From an uncultured Clostridia bacterium (lineage in GTDB: Bacteria > Bacillota > Clostridia > Lachnospirales > Lachnospiraceae): a stretch of 64,000 nt of DNA. The DNA lies in the NCBI GenBank assembly GCA_948472945.1, contig CAOKVX010000012.1, positions 1-64,000 of the forward strand. The letters run 5' to 3'. Below, piece by piece: positions 34,725-44,300 of this stretch. How positions within the stretch are numbered: position 1 is the first letter of the stretch; each line of letters opens with the position of its first letter. Under the pieces are notes generated by a model, which made no database searches, was not told where the DNA came from, and saw only the letters and a list, made by a program, of their open reading frames with translations. Made by a program: the position numbers and the translations under genes.

Positions 34725-35239
34725 AAGTTCATCCCCCGCGGATTTTTTGATATATTTAACCTATTAAGAATAGTTCTCTGCATACCCTCCATATCTTGCC
34801 TCTGATTATCATCTATATGGTCGTAGCCAAACAAATGCAGTATACTATGTACGATCAAAAATGCAAGCTCTCTTTTTACAGTATGTCCATATTCCTCAGC
34901 CTGTCTGAATACCTTGTCACGGCATATGACAATATCACCGAGCATAAGCATACCCGTATCCGGATTGAACATTGTAAAATCATTTTCGTCGATGCATTCG
35001 TAATCGCATGGAGTTTTAAAATCAACAACCGGAAACGACAGGACATCCGTAGGCCTGTCCATACCCCTGGTTTCAAGATTCATTTTGTGTATAGCTTCAG
35101 TTGTAGTGATAAGCAAATTACACTCGCACTCGTAATCGCATCCCAGTATTTCAGCAGCAGCATTGAGAAGCTCCTGCGCAAGCTCCGCCGCATTTATATC
35201 TTTGCCAAATTCTTTTTCACATTCATTATCATAGTAAAT
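34721..35239 (-). CDS. ybeY: YbeY, rRNA maturation factor/endoribonuclease
   Basis: YbeY is a zinc-dependent protein needed for 16S rRNA 3'-end maturation and ribosome quality control. The zinc motif HSILHLFGYDH and the segment DRPTDVLSFP are present. The tracked ORF (34721-35116, TTG start) lacks the family's first ~40 residues. The open frame continues to a TAG near 35266 and encodes ETIYYDNECEKEFGK and AELAQELLNAAAEI, a plausible N-terminus, but contains no ATG, GTG or TTG. The start given is the in-frame ATT at 35239, 12 bases after AAAAGGG; ACG (35242) and CTG (35251) are alternatives. A sequence error is possible. Confidence 0.85.
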   Translation of the reverse strand: MYYDNECEKEFGKDINAAELAQELLNAAAEILGCDYECECNLLITTTEAIHKMNLETRGMDRPTDVLSFPVVDFKTPCDYECIDENDFTMFNPDTGMLMLGDIVICRDKVFRQAEEYGHTVKRELAFLIVHSILHLFGYDHIDDNQRQDMEGMQRTILNRLNISKNPRGMNL

Positions 35240-35364
35240 CGTTTCTATCAGCCCTTTTCTTAAAATCTATATTATATAATAATCAGAACACAAATTAGAA
35301 TATTACAAAATAACTTTATACACTGCTTGTAACATTTTTATATTGAATTTCTTTTATCCGCCGT

Positions 35365-36351
35365 TCAATTACGACCCCTGCGGTTCTTTGTCTGAGCCTT
35401 TTTCTCATATTCGTCATAAGCTTTTACAATTCTCTGCACAAGCGGATGCCTTACGACATCCTTTGACGTAAGATAGCTGAATCCAATACCTTCAACTTTT
35501 TTTAATATTTTCACACTCTGCTCAAGTCCCGAAACAGTATTGACAGGTAGGTCTTTCTGTGTGAGGTCTCCTGTTATAACAACCTTTGAGCCGTACCCGA
35601 TTCGCGTGAGAAACATCTTCATCTGCGCTGGAGTTGTATTCTGCGCCTCGTCGAGAATAATATATGCATTGTCGAGGGTCCTTCCCCTCATATATGCAAG
35701 CGGGGCGACCTCAATAGCGCCCTTCTCCATGTTGCGCATAAAGCTCTCGGCCCCCATTATCTGATAAAGAGCATCATAAAGAGGCCGAAGGTACGGGTCG
35801 ACCTTGCTCTGGAGATCTCCCGGCAGGAAACCGAGCTTTTCCCCCGCCTCAATAGCCGGACGCGTCAGTATAATTTTATTAACCTCATTCTTTTTAAATG
35901 CTTTAATTGCCATTGCCATTGCAAGATAAGTCTTGCCCGTTCCCGCCGGACCTATACCAAATACAATCATTTTATCTTTCATCTCGGCAATATACTTTTC
36001 CTGACCAAGTGTTTTAGGTTTGATTGGCGTTCCCGATATCGTCGTACAGATAACCTTTGAATCGAGCTCGGCTATTACGGTGTCGTCATTATCCATCTCA
36101 AGTGAAATGGCATATCCAACCGTCTGGTCTGTAATGGCACTTCCCCTTACCGCAATGTCGGTAAGCTGCTTCATCACCCTTGAAGCTTTCTCAACCCCTT
36201 TTCTGCTCCCAAGCATCTTACACTCGCCGTTTCTCGCTATAATTGTTATTCCAAAAGCTTTCTCAATCATTTTAATGTTTGAGTCATATTCCCCAAATAT
36301 ATCGCTCTCATGATGAGTGGGTATCTCAACTATCATCTCCATCGTGCTCAT
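35365..36351 (-). CDS. phoH: PhoH-family ATPase
   Basis: The protein has a KH-like N-terminal region and a P-loop (GIGPAGTGKTYLAMAMAI), then VNKIILTRPAIEAGEKLGFLPGD and the DEAQ-type Walker B motif (YIILDEAQNTTPAQMKMFLTR). PhoH/YbeZ proteins are thought to be RNA helicase-like ATPases that work with YbeY. The order yqfC-yqfD-phoH-ybeY is the conserved Firmicutes arrangement. The tracked start at 36366 may be too early; the ATG at 36351 (MSTMEMIVEIP), still overlapping the end of yqfD, is used here with modest support. Confidence 0.94.
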   Translation of the reverse strand: MSTMEMIVEIPTHHESDIFGEYDSNIKMIEKAFGITIIARNGECKMLGSRKGVEKASRVMKQLTDIAVRGSAITDQTVGYAISLEMDNDDTVIAELDSKVICTTISGTPIKPKTLGQEKYIAEMKDKMIVFGIGPAGTGKTYLAMAMAIKAFKKNEVNKIILTRPAIEAGEKLGFLPGDLQSKVDPYLRPLYDALYQIMGAESFMRNMEKGAIEVAPLAYMRGRTLDNAYIILDEAQNTTPAQMKMFLTRIGYGSKVVITGDLTQKDLPVNTVSGLEQSVKILKKVEGIGFSYLTSKDVVRHPLVQRIVKAYDEYEKKAQTKNRRGRN

Positions 36352-37549
36352 TACTTTTGTCCACACTCCAGTCTCTCTCTGTTATTAAGCTTCTTTCTTT
36401 CTGAGGCACAAGCATATCAAGCCATCCGCTTGATGTACATTTCCCGTTTTCAACACCGGCCGTTACTTTTCTGTCTATAATTATAATATCATTTTCTGCC
36501 AGCGACGCTATATATTTTTTCAGGTTATAGGCAGCTATTTCGGCCGCCTTTTCATTAGTATATGTCTTACCTGTAATCTCATACTCATAAATTGTTTTTT
36601 TATGGAGCAATCCCCCGCATATATCTTCGGTTATTATATCATACTTTTCAAAAGTTTCCAATTTATTTAGTATATTTTCAACAAAAAACAAGTTGTTATT
36701 ACAACATATTGTGTAATCCGTCTGAGTTCTTCCCGTGTACTGCTTCTCCTCATGTATTAGGGGAAATGTATCTCCATAATTCTGCCTAACCTGAAGTACT
36801 ATGTCCGCATCGGCCATGACAGGCATCTTATGATACACCTCGCCTCCATCGTCATGCAGCTCCACTATACCGCTCACCAGCACCTGTCCTTTTTCCACGG
36901 TGTCCCCAGGCTTTACCTTAGGCGTTCCCGTCCTTGTAATAATTGATTCTACAATTCCGTCGTCCGACGCTATAATATTTGAGTTTATTTTTTCCTCAGA
37001 CTGTACGTCCGGCATATCTGATTCAAGTATTTTTACATATATATTAGTACCTACAAGCGATACGGAAACCCATCCAATATCTTTGTATTGATTTCTTATT
37101 GTTTTTTCAACCATATCCGCGTCAAGCTTATTTTTTCTCATATATTTTTTGACGCCGATTGTCTCAAGATATTCTGTGAGCGCCTCTTTCGTATACCTGT
37201 GCTGTCCCGATACGTTAATATTCCAAACAAATCCCGACAGGTATATTAGAGTTGCCATAAATAGGACAAAGCACGGCAAAAGCGTCTTCATTGACAATAC
37301 CGCCTTAATCGTGAAAGGCAATCCCGTCCTATGTCTTATTTTAGGATACGTCCTGCACTTATGCGCAGTCTCATTTAAATTGAGATAATCTTTTAACAGA
37401 ATACAGAACGTATACGTGCTGTCAGTCTTGACAATATTCCAGACATATACGCCCCTATGCCTGCACAGGTTGAAAAATCTTTCAGGAGAGCCTTTGTAAA
37501 CTTCCACAAGAAGATATCCCCTAAGCCATCTTATAATTCTGGTCAGCAA
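36326..37549 (-). CDS. yqfD: Sporulation protein YqfD
   Basis: The 407-residue protein is YqfD, the SigE-dependent membrane protein of the Bacillus sporulation programme. Signs are the N-terminal LLVEVYKGSPERFFNLCRHRGVYVWN, a single membrane segment at about 92-110 (CFVLFMATLIYLSGFVWNI) and the FtsQ-like extracellular part (YTKEALTEYLETIGVKKYMRK, GTPKVKPGDTVEKGQVLVSG). The start is TTG with GGGGG nine bases before it. It follows yqfC by 19 bp and overlaps phoH. Confidence 0.92.
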   Translation of the reverse strand: MLTRIIRWLRGYLLVEVYKGSPERFFNLCRHRGVYVWNIVKTDSTYTFCILLKDYLNLNETAHKCRTYPKIRHRTGLPFTIKAVLSMKTLLPCFVLFMATLIYLSGFVWNINVSGQHRYTKEALTEYLETIGVKKYMRKNKLDADMVEKTIRNQYKDIGWVSVSLVGTNIYVKILESDMPDVQSEEKINSNIIASDDGIVESIITRTGTPKVKPGDTVEKGQVLVSGIVELHDDGGEVYHKMPVMADADIVLQVRQNYGDTFPLIHEEKQYTGRTQTDYTICCNNNLFFVENILNKLETFEKYDIITEDICGGLLHKKTIYEYEITGKTYTNEKAAEIAAYNLKKYIASLAENDIIIIDRKVTAGVENGKCTSSGWLDMLVPQKERSLITERDWSVDKSNEHDGDDS

Positions 37550-37568
37550 TAGTCATAACCCCCGATTA

Positions 37569-37838
37569 TTAATCATTAAGAATTACATCTGTAATATTGC
37601 CGTCAATGCGCATATCCGTTTCCGTGTAAAATGCTATGCACAGATTACTGCCTTTTACAGATATACGGCCTCTCTTTCCCTGAAGCCTTATCATATCCTT
37701 TGTGTACTCAATTATGCTTTTATAATTTTCAATGACAACATATTCCCTGCCATATATCTTTATTATGCTTCCGCCATCAATTATATCCGGTGAAATACCA
37801 AGCTTGTTTGTCACATATCCCGACATTTTATTAGCCAT
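37569..37838 (-). CDS. yqfC: Sporulation protein YqfC
   Basis: The 89-residue YqfC-family protein has the segment DIIDGGSIIKIYGREYVVIENYKSIIEYT and a C-terminal RGRISVKGSNLCI. YqfC and YqfD are expressed in the mother cell during sporulation; their role is ill defined. The tracked start at 37865 is replaced by the ATG at 37838, preceded by AAGG at eight bases. It heads the yqfC-yqfD-phoH-ybeY-DUF3048 run. Confidence 0.88.
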   Translation of the reverse strand: MANKMSGYVTNKLGISPDIIDGGSIIKIYGREYVVIENYKSIIEYTKDMIRLQGKRGRISVKGSNLCIAFYTETDMRIDGNITDVILND

Positions 37839-37922
37839 TTCACATACCTTCAAAAATAATATCATTTAAGTATATGTGCGCACACAATGAAAAAGAATAC
37901 CGCCTATAAAATCTTATAAATT

Positions 37923-37955
37923 GAAAAAAGACCCGATACATAAAGTATCAGGTCT
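37923..37955 (-). terminator. Rho-independent terminator of rpsU
   Basis: AGACCTGATAC pairs with GTATCGGGTCT (one G-T wobble) over a five-base loop, followed on the minus strand by TTTTTTC. It is 17 bp after the rpsU stop and is the clearest intrinsic terminator in the window. Confidence 0.9.
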
Positions 37956-37971
37956 AAACAGCACAATAAAA

Positions 37972-38148
37972 TTATTTATACTTACGTTTACGAGCTGCTT
38001 CAGATTTCTTCTTACGTCTAACGCTTGGCTTTTCGTAGTGCTCTCTCTTACGAATCTCCTGCTGGATTCCGGCCTTTGCACAATTTCTCTTGAAACGACG
38101 TAAAGCGCTATCTAATGTCTCGTTTTCTTTTACTATTACATTTGACAT
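37972..38148 (-). CDS. rpsU: 30S ribosomal protein S21
   Basis: This 58-codon gene is not in the ORF track. The translation begins [20 protein letters not shown], then [20 protein letters not shown] and a basic [13 protein letters not shown] end, the standard bacterial S21. S21 sits near the anti-Shine-Dalgarno region of 16S rRNA. The start is preceded by GAGGGAGG. It has its own promoter, a leader hairpin and a strong terminator, so it is a single-gene unit between yqfC and alaS. Confidence 0.97.
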   Translation of the reverse strand: MSNVIVKENETLDSALRRFKRNCAKAGIQQEIRKREHYEKPSVRRKKKSEAARKRKYK

Positions 38149-38170
38149 AGTCTCACACCTAACCTCCCTC

Positions 38171-38198
38171 CAGTTGTAGATTGTGCTAAATACAACTG
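38171..38198 (-). promoter_or_regulatory. Leader hairpin in front of rpsU
   Basis: CAGTTGTA and TACAACTG form an 8-bp perfect stem around a 12-base loop, immediately before the GAGGGAGG of rpsU. Its place suggests modulation of S21 translation; this is inference. Confidence 0.5.
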
Positions 38199-38223
38199 TT
38201 TGGGTTTATTTTGCACAATTAAA

Positions 38224-38251
38224 ATTATAACATATAAAATATATACGTCAA
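38224..38251 (-). promoter_or_regulatory. Promoter of rpsU
   Basis: TTGACG and TATAAT are separated by 16 bases on the minus strand, giving a leader of about 70 bases before the S21 ATG. Confidence 0.75.
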
Positions 38252-38329
38252 GGAAAATTTTTCTTAAATTAGTTGAAATTAGTTTTTTATTATTTATTTA
38301 ATTATTTGCTTGCCGAAACTTTTCATATA

Positions 38330-40969
38330 TTATGAGAGCTGCCCAGCCAGCGCCTTTGCCGCCTCCTCAAGCGCCCGGTCAACGCCTGACGGGTCCTTTC
38401 CTCCGGCCTGAGCCATATTCGGGCGTCCGCCTCCGCCTCCGCCTACGATAGAAGCAATGGACTTAATCAGGTTTCCGGCATGCGCGCCTTTCTTCACAGC
38501 CCCGTCCGACGCCATTGTAAGCAGGTTGACTTTCCCATCAGAAACTGAGGCGATAACAATTACGCAGTCACCTGACTTTTCCTTTATTGAGTCTGCCGTA
38601 TTCCTTATCGAGTTCATATCGGCTCCCTCAAGTTTCACCGGTATAAATGACACTCCGTTTATATCCTGTGCATTTTCCATAGTATTGTCAAGCGAGCTGT
38701 TAATAAGCTTCATTTTGAGGGACTCATTTTCAGAGCGCAGGCTGCGAATCTCCTCATATAAAGCCTCCGCCTTTTTGACTGCGTTTGAGAAATCCGATTT
38801 TAACACAGCAGCCACGCTGTTAAGTTTGTCTTCAATCTCGCTGTAGTAATCAAATACTGCCTTATCGGTAAGCGCCTCTATTCTTCTTACTCCCGAAGCT
38901 ATTCCGCTCTCCGATATTATCTTAAACGCACGTATACTGCCCGTCTCGGACACATGTGTTCCTCCGCACAACTCAATGCTGAAGTCACCCATGCTGACAA
39001 CCCTTACGGTGTCGCCGTATTTCTCGCCAAACAGTGCGGTCGCGCCTGTCTTTCTGGCCTCATCTATACCCATCTCTTTTATATCAACCGAAAGATTCTT
39101 TGATATCATTTCGTTTACAATATTCTCTATAAGAGTTATCTGCTCGGGCGTTAACGGAGAGAAATGTGTAAAATCAAATCTAAGCTTTGTAGAGTCAACC
39201 ATTGAGCCCGCCTGCTGTACATGATTTCCCAGCACTATCTTAAGGGCCTTCTGCAAAAGGTGCGTTGCGCTGTGATTCTTTGCGGTAAGAATACGATTGG
39301 CCTTGTCAATGCTAAGCCTTACTTTATCTCCTGTAGAGAGTTTTCCCTGTACAACCTTTCCATAGTGCCCAATTTTGTCACCGTTAATTTTAATAGTATC
39401 TTCAACCCTGAACACCGCCGTATCCGTCTCAATAAGACCGATGTCGGCGCACTGTCCTCCCATAGTTGCGTAGAACGGTGATTCCCGGGTTATAACCGTT
39501 CCGTACATTCCCTCGGAAAGCGAATCCGTTATCTCTGTATTAGTCGTAAGAACCGTTACCACTGAGTCAAACGAATAATTGTCATAACCTACAAACTCTG
39601 ATGAAATGCCCGCGTCAACCGACTGGTATACTGTCACATCCGCCCCCATAAAATTGCTCTCCTCACGCGCATTTCTGGCAGTCTCCCTCTGAACCTCCAT
39701 CGCAGATTTGAAGCCATCCTCATCTACACATAAGCCTTTCTCAAGAAGGATTTCTTTTGTAAGGTCAAGAGGAAAGCCGTATGTGTCATACAACCTGAAC
39801 GCATTATCCCCTGAAAGAATTTTCGTGCCCGACTTTTCAAGTTCGACCGTCATATCGGAAAGTATGCTGAGTCCCTGGTCGATTGTTTTATTAAAATTGT
39901 CTTCCTCAGTTTTTATAACTTTGAAGATATAATCCTTTTTCTCAGGCAGCTCTTGATATGCGCTCTCAGATTCACGTATCACAACCTCGCATATCTGCGT
40001 TAAGAAATTATCTTTAATCGAAAGCAGCCTGCCGTGTCTTGCCGCGCGCCTCAAAAGCCTTCTAAGCACATATCCTCTTCCCTCGTTTGACGGCATAATT
40101 CCGTCCGATATCATAAATGTAACCGAGCGTATATGGTCTGTTATTAGCCTTATTGAAACATCAGTCTTTGGATTTTCCATGTATTTGACCCCGGCCATAT
40201 CGCATACCTTGTCGCGGATTGCCTTTATCGTGTCAACGTCAAATATCGACTCAACGTCCTGTACTACCGTCGCAAGACGTTCGAGCCCCATTCCCGTATC
40301 TATATTTTTCTGGACAAGCTCAGTGTAATTGCCGTTTCCATCATTGTCAAACTGTGAAAATACGTTATTCCATACCTCGATGTACCTGTCGCACTCACAT
40401 CCGACCGTACATCCCGGCTTTCCGCAGCCGTACTTTTCCCCGCGGTCATAATATATCTCCGAGGACGGGCCGCATGGGCCTGAGCCGTGCTCCCAGAAGT
40501 TGTCCTCTTTTCCAAACTTAAATATCCTGTCTTTTGCGATTCCTATTTTTTTATTCCATATATCAAACGCCTCGTCATCCTCCAGATAAACGGACGGGTA
40601 CAGCCTGTCAGCCGGCAGCCCCACAACCTCAGTAAGAAACTCCCACGACCATTCTATAGCCTCGTTTTTAAAATAATCGCCAAACGAGAAATTGCCGAGC
40701 ATCTCAAAAAATGTTCCGTGTCTAGCCGTTTTTCCGACATTCTCAATATCACCTGTACGTATACACTTCTGGCAGGTAGTCACCCTTTTTTTCGGCGGAA
40801 TCTCCTGTCCGGTAAAGTAAGGCTTTAAAGGAGCCATACCTGAATTGATAAGCAAAAGACTCTTATCATTATTGGGAATGAGCGAAAAACTGTTCATTCT
40901 CAGATGACCTTTCTTTTCAAAAAAGTCCAAAAACATTTCTCTTAATTCATTAAGCCCATACTGCTGCAT
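38330..40969 (-). CDS. alaS: Alanyl-tRNA synthetase
   Basis: The 879-residue class II enzyme has the full family layout: aminoacylation domain (LREMFLDFFEKKGHL, INSGMAPLKPYF, FFEMLGNFSFGDYFK), editing domain with NHSATHLLQKAL and ELCGGTHVSETG, and a C-terminal DHHA1/Ala domain with a GGGGGGRPNMAQAGG stretch. The start at the ATG (40969) follows GGAGG by seven bases; the tracked start at 40987 is six residues longer. No T-box was seen. It is a free-standing gene between rpsU and the M14 peptidase. Confidence 0.97.
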   Translation of the reverse strand: MQQYGLNELREMFLDFFEKKGHLRMNSFSLIPNNDKSLLLINSGMAPLKPYFTGQEIPPKKRVTTCQKCIRTGDIENVGKTARHGTFFEMLGNFSFGDYFKNEAIEWSWEFLTEVVGLPADRLYPSVYLEDDEAFDIWNKKIGIAKDRIFKFGKEDNFWEHGSGPCGPSSEIYYDRGEKYGCGKPGCTVGCECDRYIEVWNNVFSQFDNDGNGNYTELVQKNIDTGMGLERLATVVQDVESIFDVDTIKAIRDKVCDMAGVKYMENPKTDVSIRLITDHIRSVTFMISDGIMPSNEGRGYVLRRLLRRAARHGRLLSIKDNFLTQICEVVIRESESAYQELPEKKDYIFKVIKTEEDNFNKTIDQGLSILSDMTVELEKSGTKILSGDNAFRLYDTYGFPLDLTKEILLEKGLCVDEDGFKSAMEVQRETARNAREESNFMGADVTVYQSVDAGISSEFVGYDNYSFDSVVTVLTTNTEITDSLSEGMYGTVITRESPFYATMGGQCADIGLIETDTAVFRVEDTIKINGDKIGHYGKVVQGKLSTGDKVRLSIDKANRILTAKNHSATHLLQKALKIVLGNHVQQAGSMVDSTKLRFDFTHFSPLTPEQITLIENIVNEMISKNLSVDIKEMGIDEARKTGATALFGEKYGDTVRVVSMGDFSIELCGGTHVSETGSIRAFKIISESGIASGVRRIEALTDKAVFDYYSEIEDKLNSVAAVLKSDFSNAVKKAEALYEEIRSLRSENESLKMKLINSSLDNTMENAQDINGVSFIPVKLEGADMNSIRNTADSIKEKSGDCVIVIASVSDGKVNLLTMASDGAVKKGAHAGNLIKSIASIVGGGGGGRPNMAQAGGKDPSGVDRALEEAAKALAGQLS

Positions 40970-41179
40970 GACTTTTCCTCCTCGCAAAAAACTAATTCAT
41001 ACATATCGTATTATTATAAATAGTAAATAGATTTTTGTCAAATATATAACAGGGTGCAGACACATCCATTCTTGTATGCTCCATACTTGTATATGTATCT
41101 GGCGGCACGAAACATCGCGGTATGTTTTTGCGCTGAAATAAACATAGTGCAGACGCCGCTAGGGTGGGTCTTATAAAGT

Positions 41180-41971
41180 CTATATATTCGTGAGCGTCTC
41201 AAACAGCAGCTCAAGATGCCTTATGACATCATACGAATATAATGAGTCTATGGGAAAGTCAACATTATCAGGCAGCGTCTCTATTGTTAATGCAGGAATA
41301 CCGTATGTCTCAGACACATAATGGACCGTATTTCCTCCGCTGTCTTCCTCCGCAATCTCATCTTCAGGCGGGACAAGTTCATAGCCTGTGACTTTTGAGA
41401 GCCTTTCAGCTATTACAAGCTGCCTTTCATTGTACTGTTCAGACATTGCCGCCCTGTAATAATATATTACTTCACCCCTTGAATGGATATCTATATATAT
41501 CTGTGACGGGTGGCTGCCAAGCGCAGACATAAGCGCCCTTGTCTCCGGCTCGCTGCCCGCATATTCACCCCCGGTACCGCCGCTTTTATAGTGAACCGAC
41601 GGAAAATTTCTATTGATATCTACTCTTTCAGCGTTAAGCTTGTAGCCGCTAAATTTACTGTCGGTCAAAGCCATAACATACCCGTCGGGATTGAGAAGCG
41701 GAACAACATAAAATGAATAGTCGTTGAGAATTGAATCATCCCCAAAAGAATACGCATATTTTTCAATCATTCTCATAAGCGCAGGCGTGTTGACGCTCTC
41801 CCTGCCATGCACCCCCGCGCTTATGAAAAATGACGTCTGCCCGCATCCGAGCTTTAAAAGAATAATCTTCCTGCCGCACACGGAGTACCCAATCGTCTCA
41901 CATTTTATAACGTCGCAATACTCTTTCTTAATCCTTACGGCATCCTCGATAAATTTTTCATAGCTATACAT
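41180..41971 (-). CDS. M14-family zinc carboxypeptidase-like protein
   Basis: The 263-residue protein has the M14 zinc motif H-x-x-E in AGVHGRESVN, the Arg/Asn substrate pocket in ERVDINRNFPSV, the third zinc His in IYIDIHSRGEVIY, and the C-terminal PALTIETLP with the catalytic Glu. Without signal sequence or cell-wall-binding repeats, it is likely cytoplasmic or a gamma-D-glutamyl-diamino acid type peptidase acting on recycled muropeptides; that is inference. It is about 210 bp upstream of alaS and 73 bp after proA, and may be part of neither operon. Confidence 0.87.
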   Translation of the reverse strand: MYSYEKFIEDAVRIKKEYCDVIKCETIGYSVCGRKIILLKLGCGQTSFFISAGVHGRESVNTPALMRMIEKYAYSFGDDSILNDYSFYVVPLLNPDGYVMALTDSKFSGYKLNAERVDINRNFPSVHYKSGGTGGEYAGSEPETRALMSALGSHPSQIYIDIHSRGEVIYYYRAAMSEQYNERQLVIAERLSKVTGYELVPPEDEIAEEDSGGNTVHYVSETYGIPALTIETLPDNVDFPIDSLYSYDVIRHLELLFETLTNI

Positions 41972-42044
41972 ATATCACCCTCCAATGGTAATATATATTT
42001 AGCGCAAAAACATTATATTCATGATTAAATGTAAGCCGTTTAAT

Positions 42045-43292
42045 TTACCTTACCTGTCCGCCGCCATATATGACATACTTGGTCGTAGTCAGCGCGTCAA
42101 GCCCCATAGGCCCCCTCGCATGGAGCTTCTGTGTGCTTATCCCTATCTCCGCTCCAAAGCCAAATTCAAAACCGTCGGTAAATCTTGTCGATGCGTTTAC
42201 ATATACCGCCGCCGCGTCCACGGCTGACAGAAAACGCTGCGAATTATTGTAGTCATTCGTTATTATACTTTCCGAATGTCCGGTATTGTAGCGGTTGATA
42301 TGCTCTATCGCCTCGTCTATACTGTCAACAGTTTTTACTGAAATAATAGCGTCAAGATATTCCGTACCCCAGTCTTCGCTGCTCGCAGGAACAGTGTCCG
42401 GACATACTGTCATTGCCCGCTCGTCGCTTCTAACCTCGACTCCCTTAGACTTCAGTCTCTCAACTACGGCAGGCAGAATTCTTTCGAGCGCCGCGCTGTG
42501 TATTACAAGAGACTCGCAGGCGTTGCACACGCCGAGCCTCTGCGTCTTGGCATTTTCAATTATATTGACAGCCATATCCCTGTCAGCACTCTCGTCAACA
42601 TATATATGGCAGTTTCCCGTGCCTGTCTCTATAACAGGTATGGTCGCGTTTAAGATGACGGACTTAATAAGCCCGGCGCCTCCCCTTGGTATGAGTACAT
42701 CTATGTAATCGTTTAATTTCATAAACCTCGCCGCCGTCTCCCTGCTCGTATCCTCCAGCAATTGTATGGAGTCCTCAGGCAGTCCGCATTGTGCGAGAGC
42801 GCCTCTTATAATACGTACAATCTCAATGTTTGAGTTAACCGCGTCGCTCCCTCCCCTGAGTATTACTGCATTGCCGGTCTTGAAACAGAGCCCGAACGCA
42901 TCCGCAGTCACATTAGGCCTTGACTCATATATTATTCCTATTACGCCGAGAGGCACAACCCTCCTGCCAACCTGAAGACCGTTAGGCCGTATTTTCATTT
43001 CCTCTATCTTTCCGACAGGGTCGTCAAGCGAGACAATCTGCATTATTCCCTCGGCCATACCCTCGATTCGCTCTCTTGTAAGGCGCAGCCTGTCAATTAA
43101 AGATTCCTTCATATTATTCTTAACCGCATTATCAATATCCCTGTTATTGGCCTCTAGCATAGAGTCAATATTATCTTTTTTTAAAAGCTCCCCGCAGACC
43201 TTAGCGAGGCCTTCATTCTTTTTTGAAACGCCGAGGCATCCTAAAATATACGACGCCTCCTTAGCCCTTTTCCCAATCAATTCAAGCTCCAT
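42045..43292 (-). CDS. proA: Gamma-glutamyl phosphate reductase (glutamate-5-semialdehyde dehydrogenase)
   Basis: The 415-residue enzyme performs the second step of proline synthesis. Its signatures are [39 protein letters not shown], and the active-site Cys in [13 protein letters not shown] (near 255). ENPLANTGHSE-type motifs appear as [11 protein letters not shown], and the C-terminal [12 protein letters not shown] is conserved. It is the last gene of the proB-DUF896-5-FCL-proA run. GAGGAGG precedes the ATG. Confidence 0.97.
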   Translation of the reverse strand: MELELIGKRAKEASYILGCLGVSKKNEGLAKVCGELLKKDNIDSMLEANNRDIDNAVKNNMKESLIDRLRLTRERIEGMAEGIMQIVSLDDPVGKIEEMKIRPNGLQVGRRVVPLGVIGIIYESRPNVTADAFGLCFKTGNAVILRGGSDAVNSNIEIVRIIRGALAQCGLPEDSIQLLEDTSRETAARFMKLNDYIDVLIPRGGAGLIKSVILNATIPVIETGTGNCHIYVDESADRDMAVNIIENAKTQRLGVCNACESLVIHSAALERILPAVVERLKSKGVEVRSDERAMTVCPDTVPASSEDWGTEYLDAIISVKTVDSIDEAIEHINRYNTGHSESIITNDYNNSQRFLSAVDAAAVYVNASTRFTDGFEFGFGAEIGISTQKLHARGPMGLDALTTTKYVIYGGGQVR

Positions 43293-43365
43293 ATAATATC
43301 CTCCTCTTTTATAACAATCTTATAGTATAACAGGTCTATGCATCTATAAAAGCGAAATCTTTGAA

Positions 43366-43998
43366 TCATTTTATTAATAATGCGTCCCTGTCGGTAAATA
43401 TATAATCCATTTTAACATCATGCGCGCTGCTGCTTATGGCATCTTTACTCAACTGGAAGTCGTAACAAACCGCAGCCTTAATAATATTTTCATTCTCCCC
43501 GTAAGGCTGTAAGTATCTGTCATAAAATCCGCCGCCGTAGCCCGTCCTGTTTCCATATATGTCAAACGCAAGTCCGGGAACTATTATCAGCGCCCTTTTA
43601 CCATTTGATAAAAACAATGATAAATCAACCTTTTTTACATTTCCGGCCGCACTGTCCGCATTTGGTTCCATTATATTCATATAACCGGGCTCAAGCTCAC
43701 TTTTATAATCTTCAACAATAAAAAAATCCATGCTTTTTTCGGCATTTTCATTAATAAATACTTTCGGATACGCCGCCGATACATGGGAATACTCCCCTTT
43801 TATCATATCATGTGCAAGGAACATATCGGGTTCATTTCTCACCGGAGCAAATAAAAGAACAAGCCCTGCATTATTTAAAATGCCTGACTCAAACAAATTA
43901 TTTATTATCGCAAGTGATTTTTCACGCACCTGTCCCGCTGTCATTGCATTTCTTATATCAAGCATTTTTTTTCTTATATTTTTTTTGCAATAATCCAT
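43366..43998 (-). CDS. 5-formyltetrahydrofolate cyclo-ligase family protein
   Basis: The 210-residue protein converts 5-formyl-THF to 5,10-methenyl-THF using ATP. The N-terminal KKNIRKKMLDIRNAMTAGQV and the C-terminal FDIYGNRTGYGGGFYDRYL with the Mg/ATP residues are typical. It lies within the proline gene cluster, probably co-transcribed, with 18 bp to DUF896 and 73 bp to proA. Confidence 0.92.
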   Translation of the reverse strand: MDYCKKNIRKKMLDIRNAMTAGQVREKSLAIINNLFESGILNNAGLVLLFAPVRNEPDMFLAHDMIKGEYSHVSAAYPKVFINENAEKSMDFFIVEDYKSELEPGYMNIMEPNADSAAGNVKKVDLSLFLSNGKRALIIVPGLAFDIYGNRTGYGGGFYDRYLQPYGENENIIKAAVCYDFQLSKDAISSSAHDVKMDYIFTDRDALLIK

Positions 43999-44016
43999 AT
44001 AAAACCACCCGTACAG

Positions 44017-44238
44017 CTATTTCCCATTTTTTTTATTCTTAATGTCTTTCAATTCGGTAACGGTGCCGTCGGGTTCCACTATTGATACATTGTCAAGCGA
44101 TGCGCGTATATTACTCTTTATGCTTTCTACATACTGTTTTCTGAGCGATGCCTGCTCTTTTTTTTCCTCTTCAGTGAGCCCTTCCTTTTTCGACTTATGG
44201 TACAGCTCATTTATCCTTTTAATATCATTTTCATTCAT
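44017..44238 (-). CDS. DUF896/YnzC-like protein
   Basis: The 73-residue protein is of the UPF0291/DUF896 family (INELYHKSKKEGLTEEEKKEQ, LRKQYVESIKSNIRASLDNV), a small two-helix protein common in Firmicutes, including B. subtilis YnzC; function is unknown. GGGAG precedes the ATG. It stands between proB and the 5-FCL gene on the same strand. Confidence 0.92.
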   Translation of the reverse strand: MNENDIKRINELYHKSKKEGLTEEEKKEQASLRKQYVESIKSNIRASLDNVSIVEPDGTVTELKDIKNKKNGK

Positions 44239-44300
44239 TACTTTTTACTCCCGGTTAAAATTCATATATAACAGTGGGTCCGGCCTGCAAAACTATTGCG

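Noticed and set aside
40970-41179. T-box riboswitch for alaS
   Set aside because: The leader contains only weak, unconnected repeats and no T-box core.
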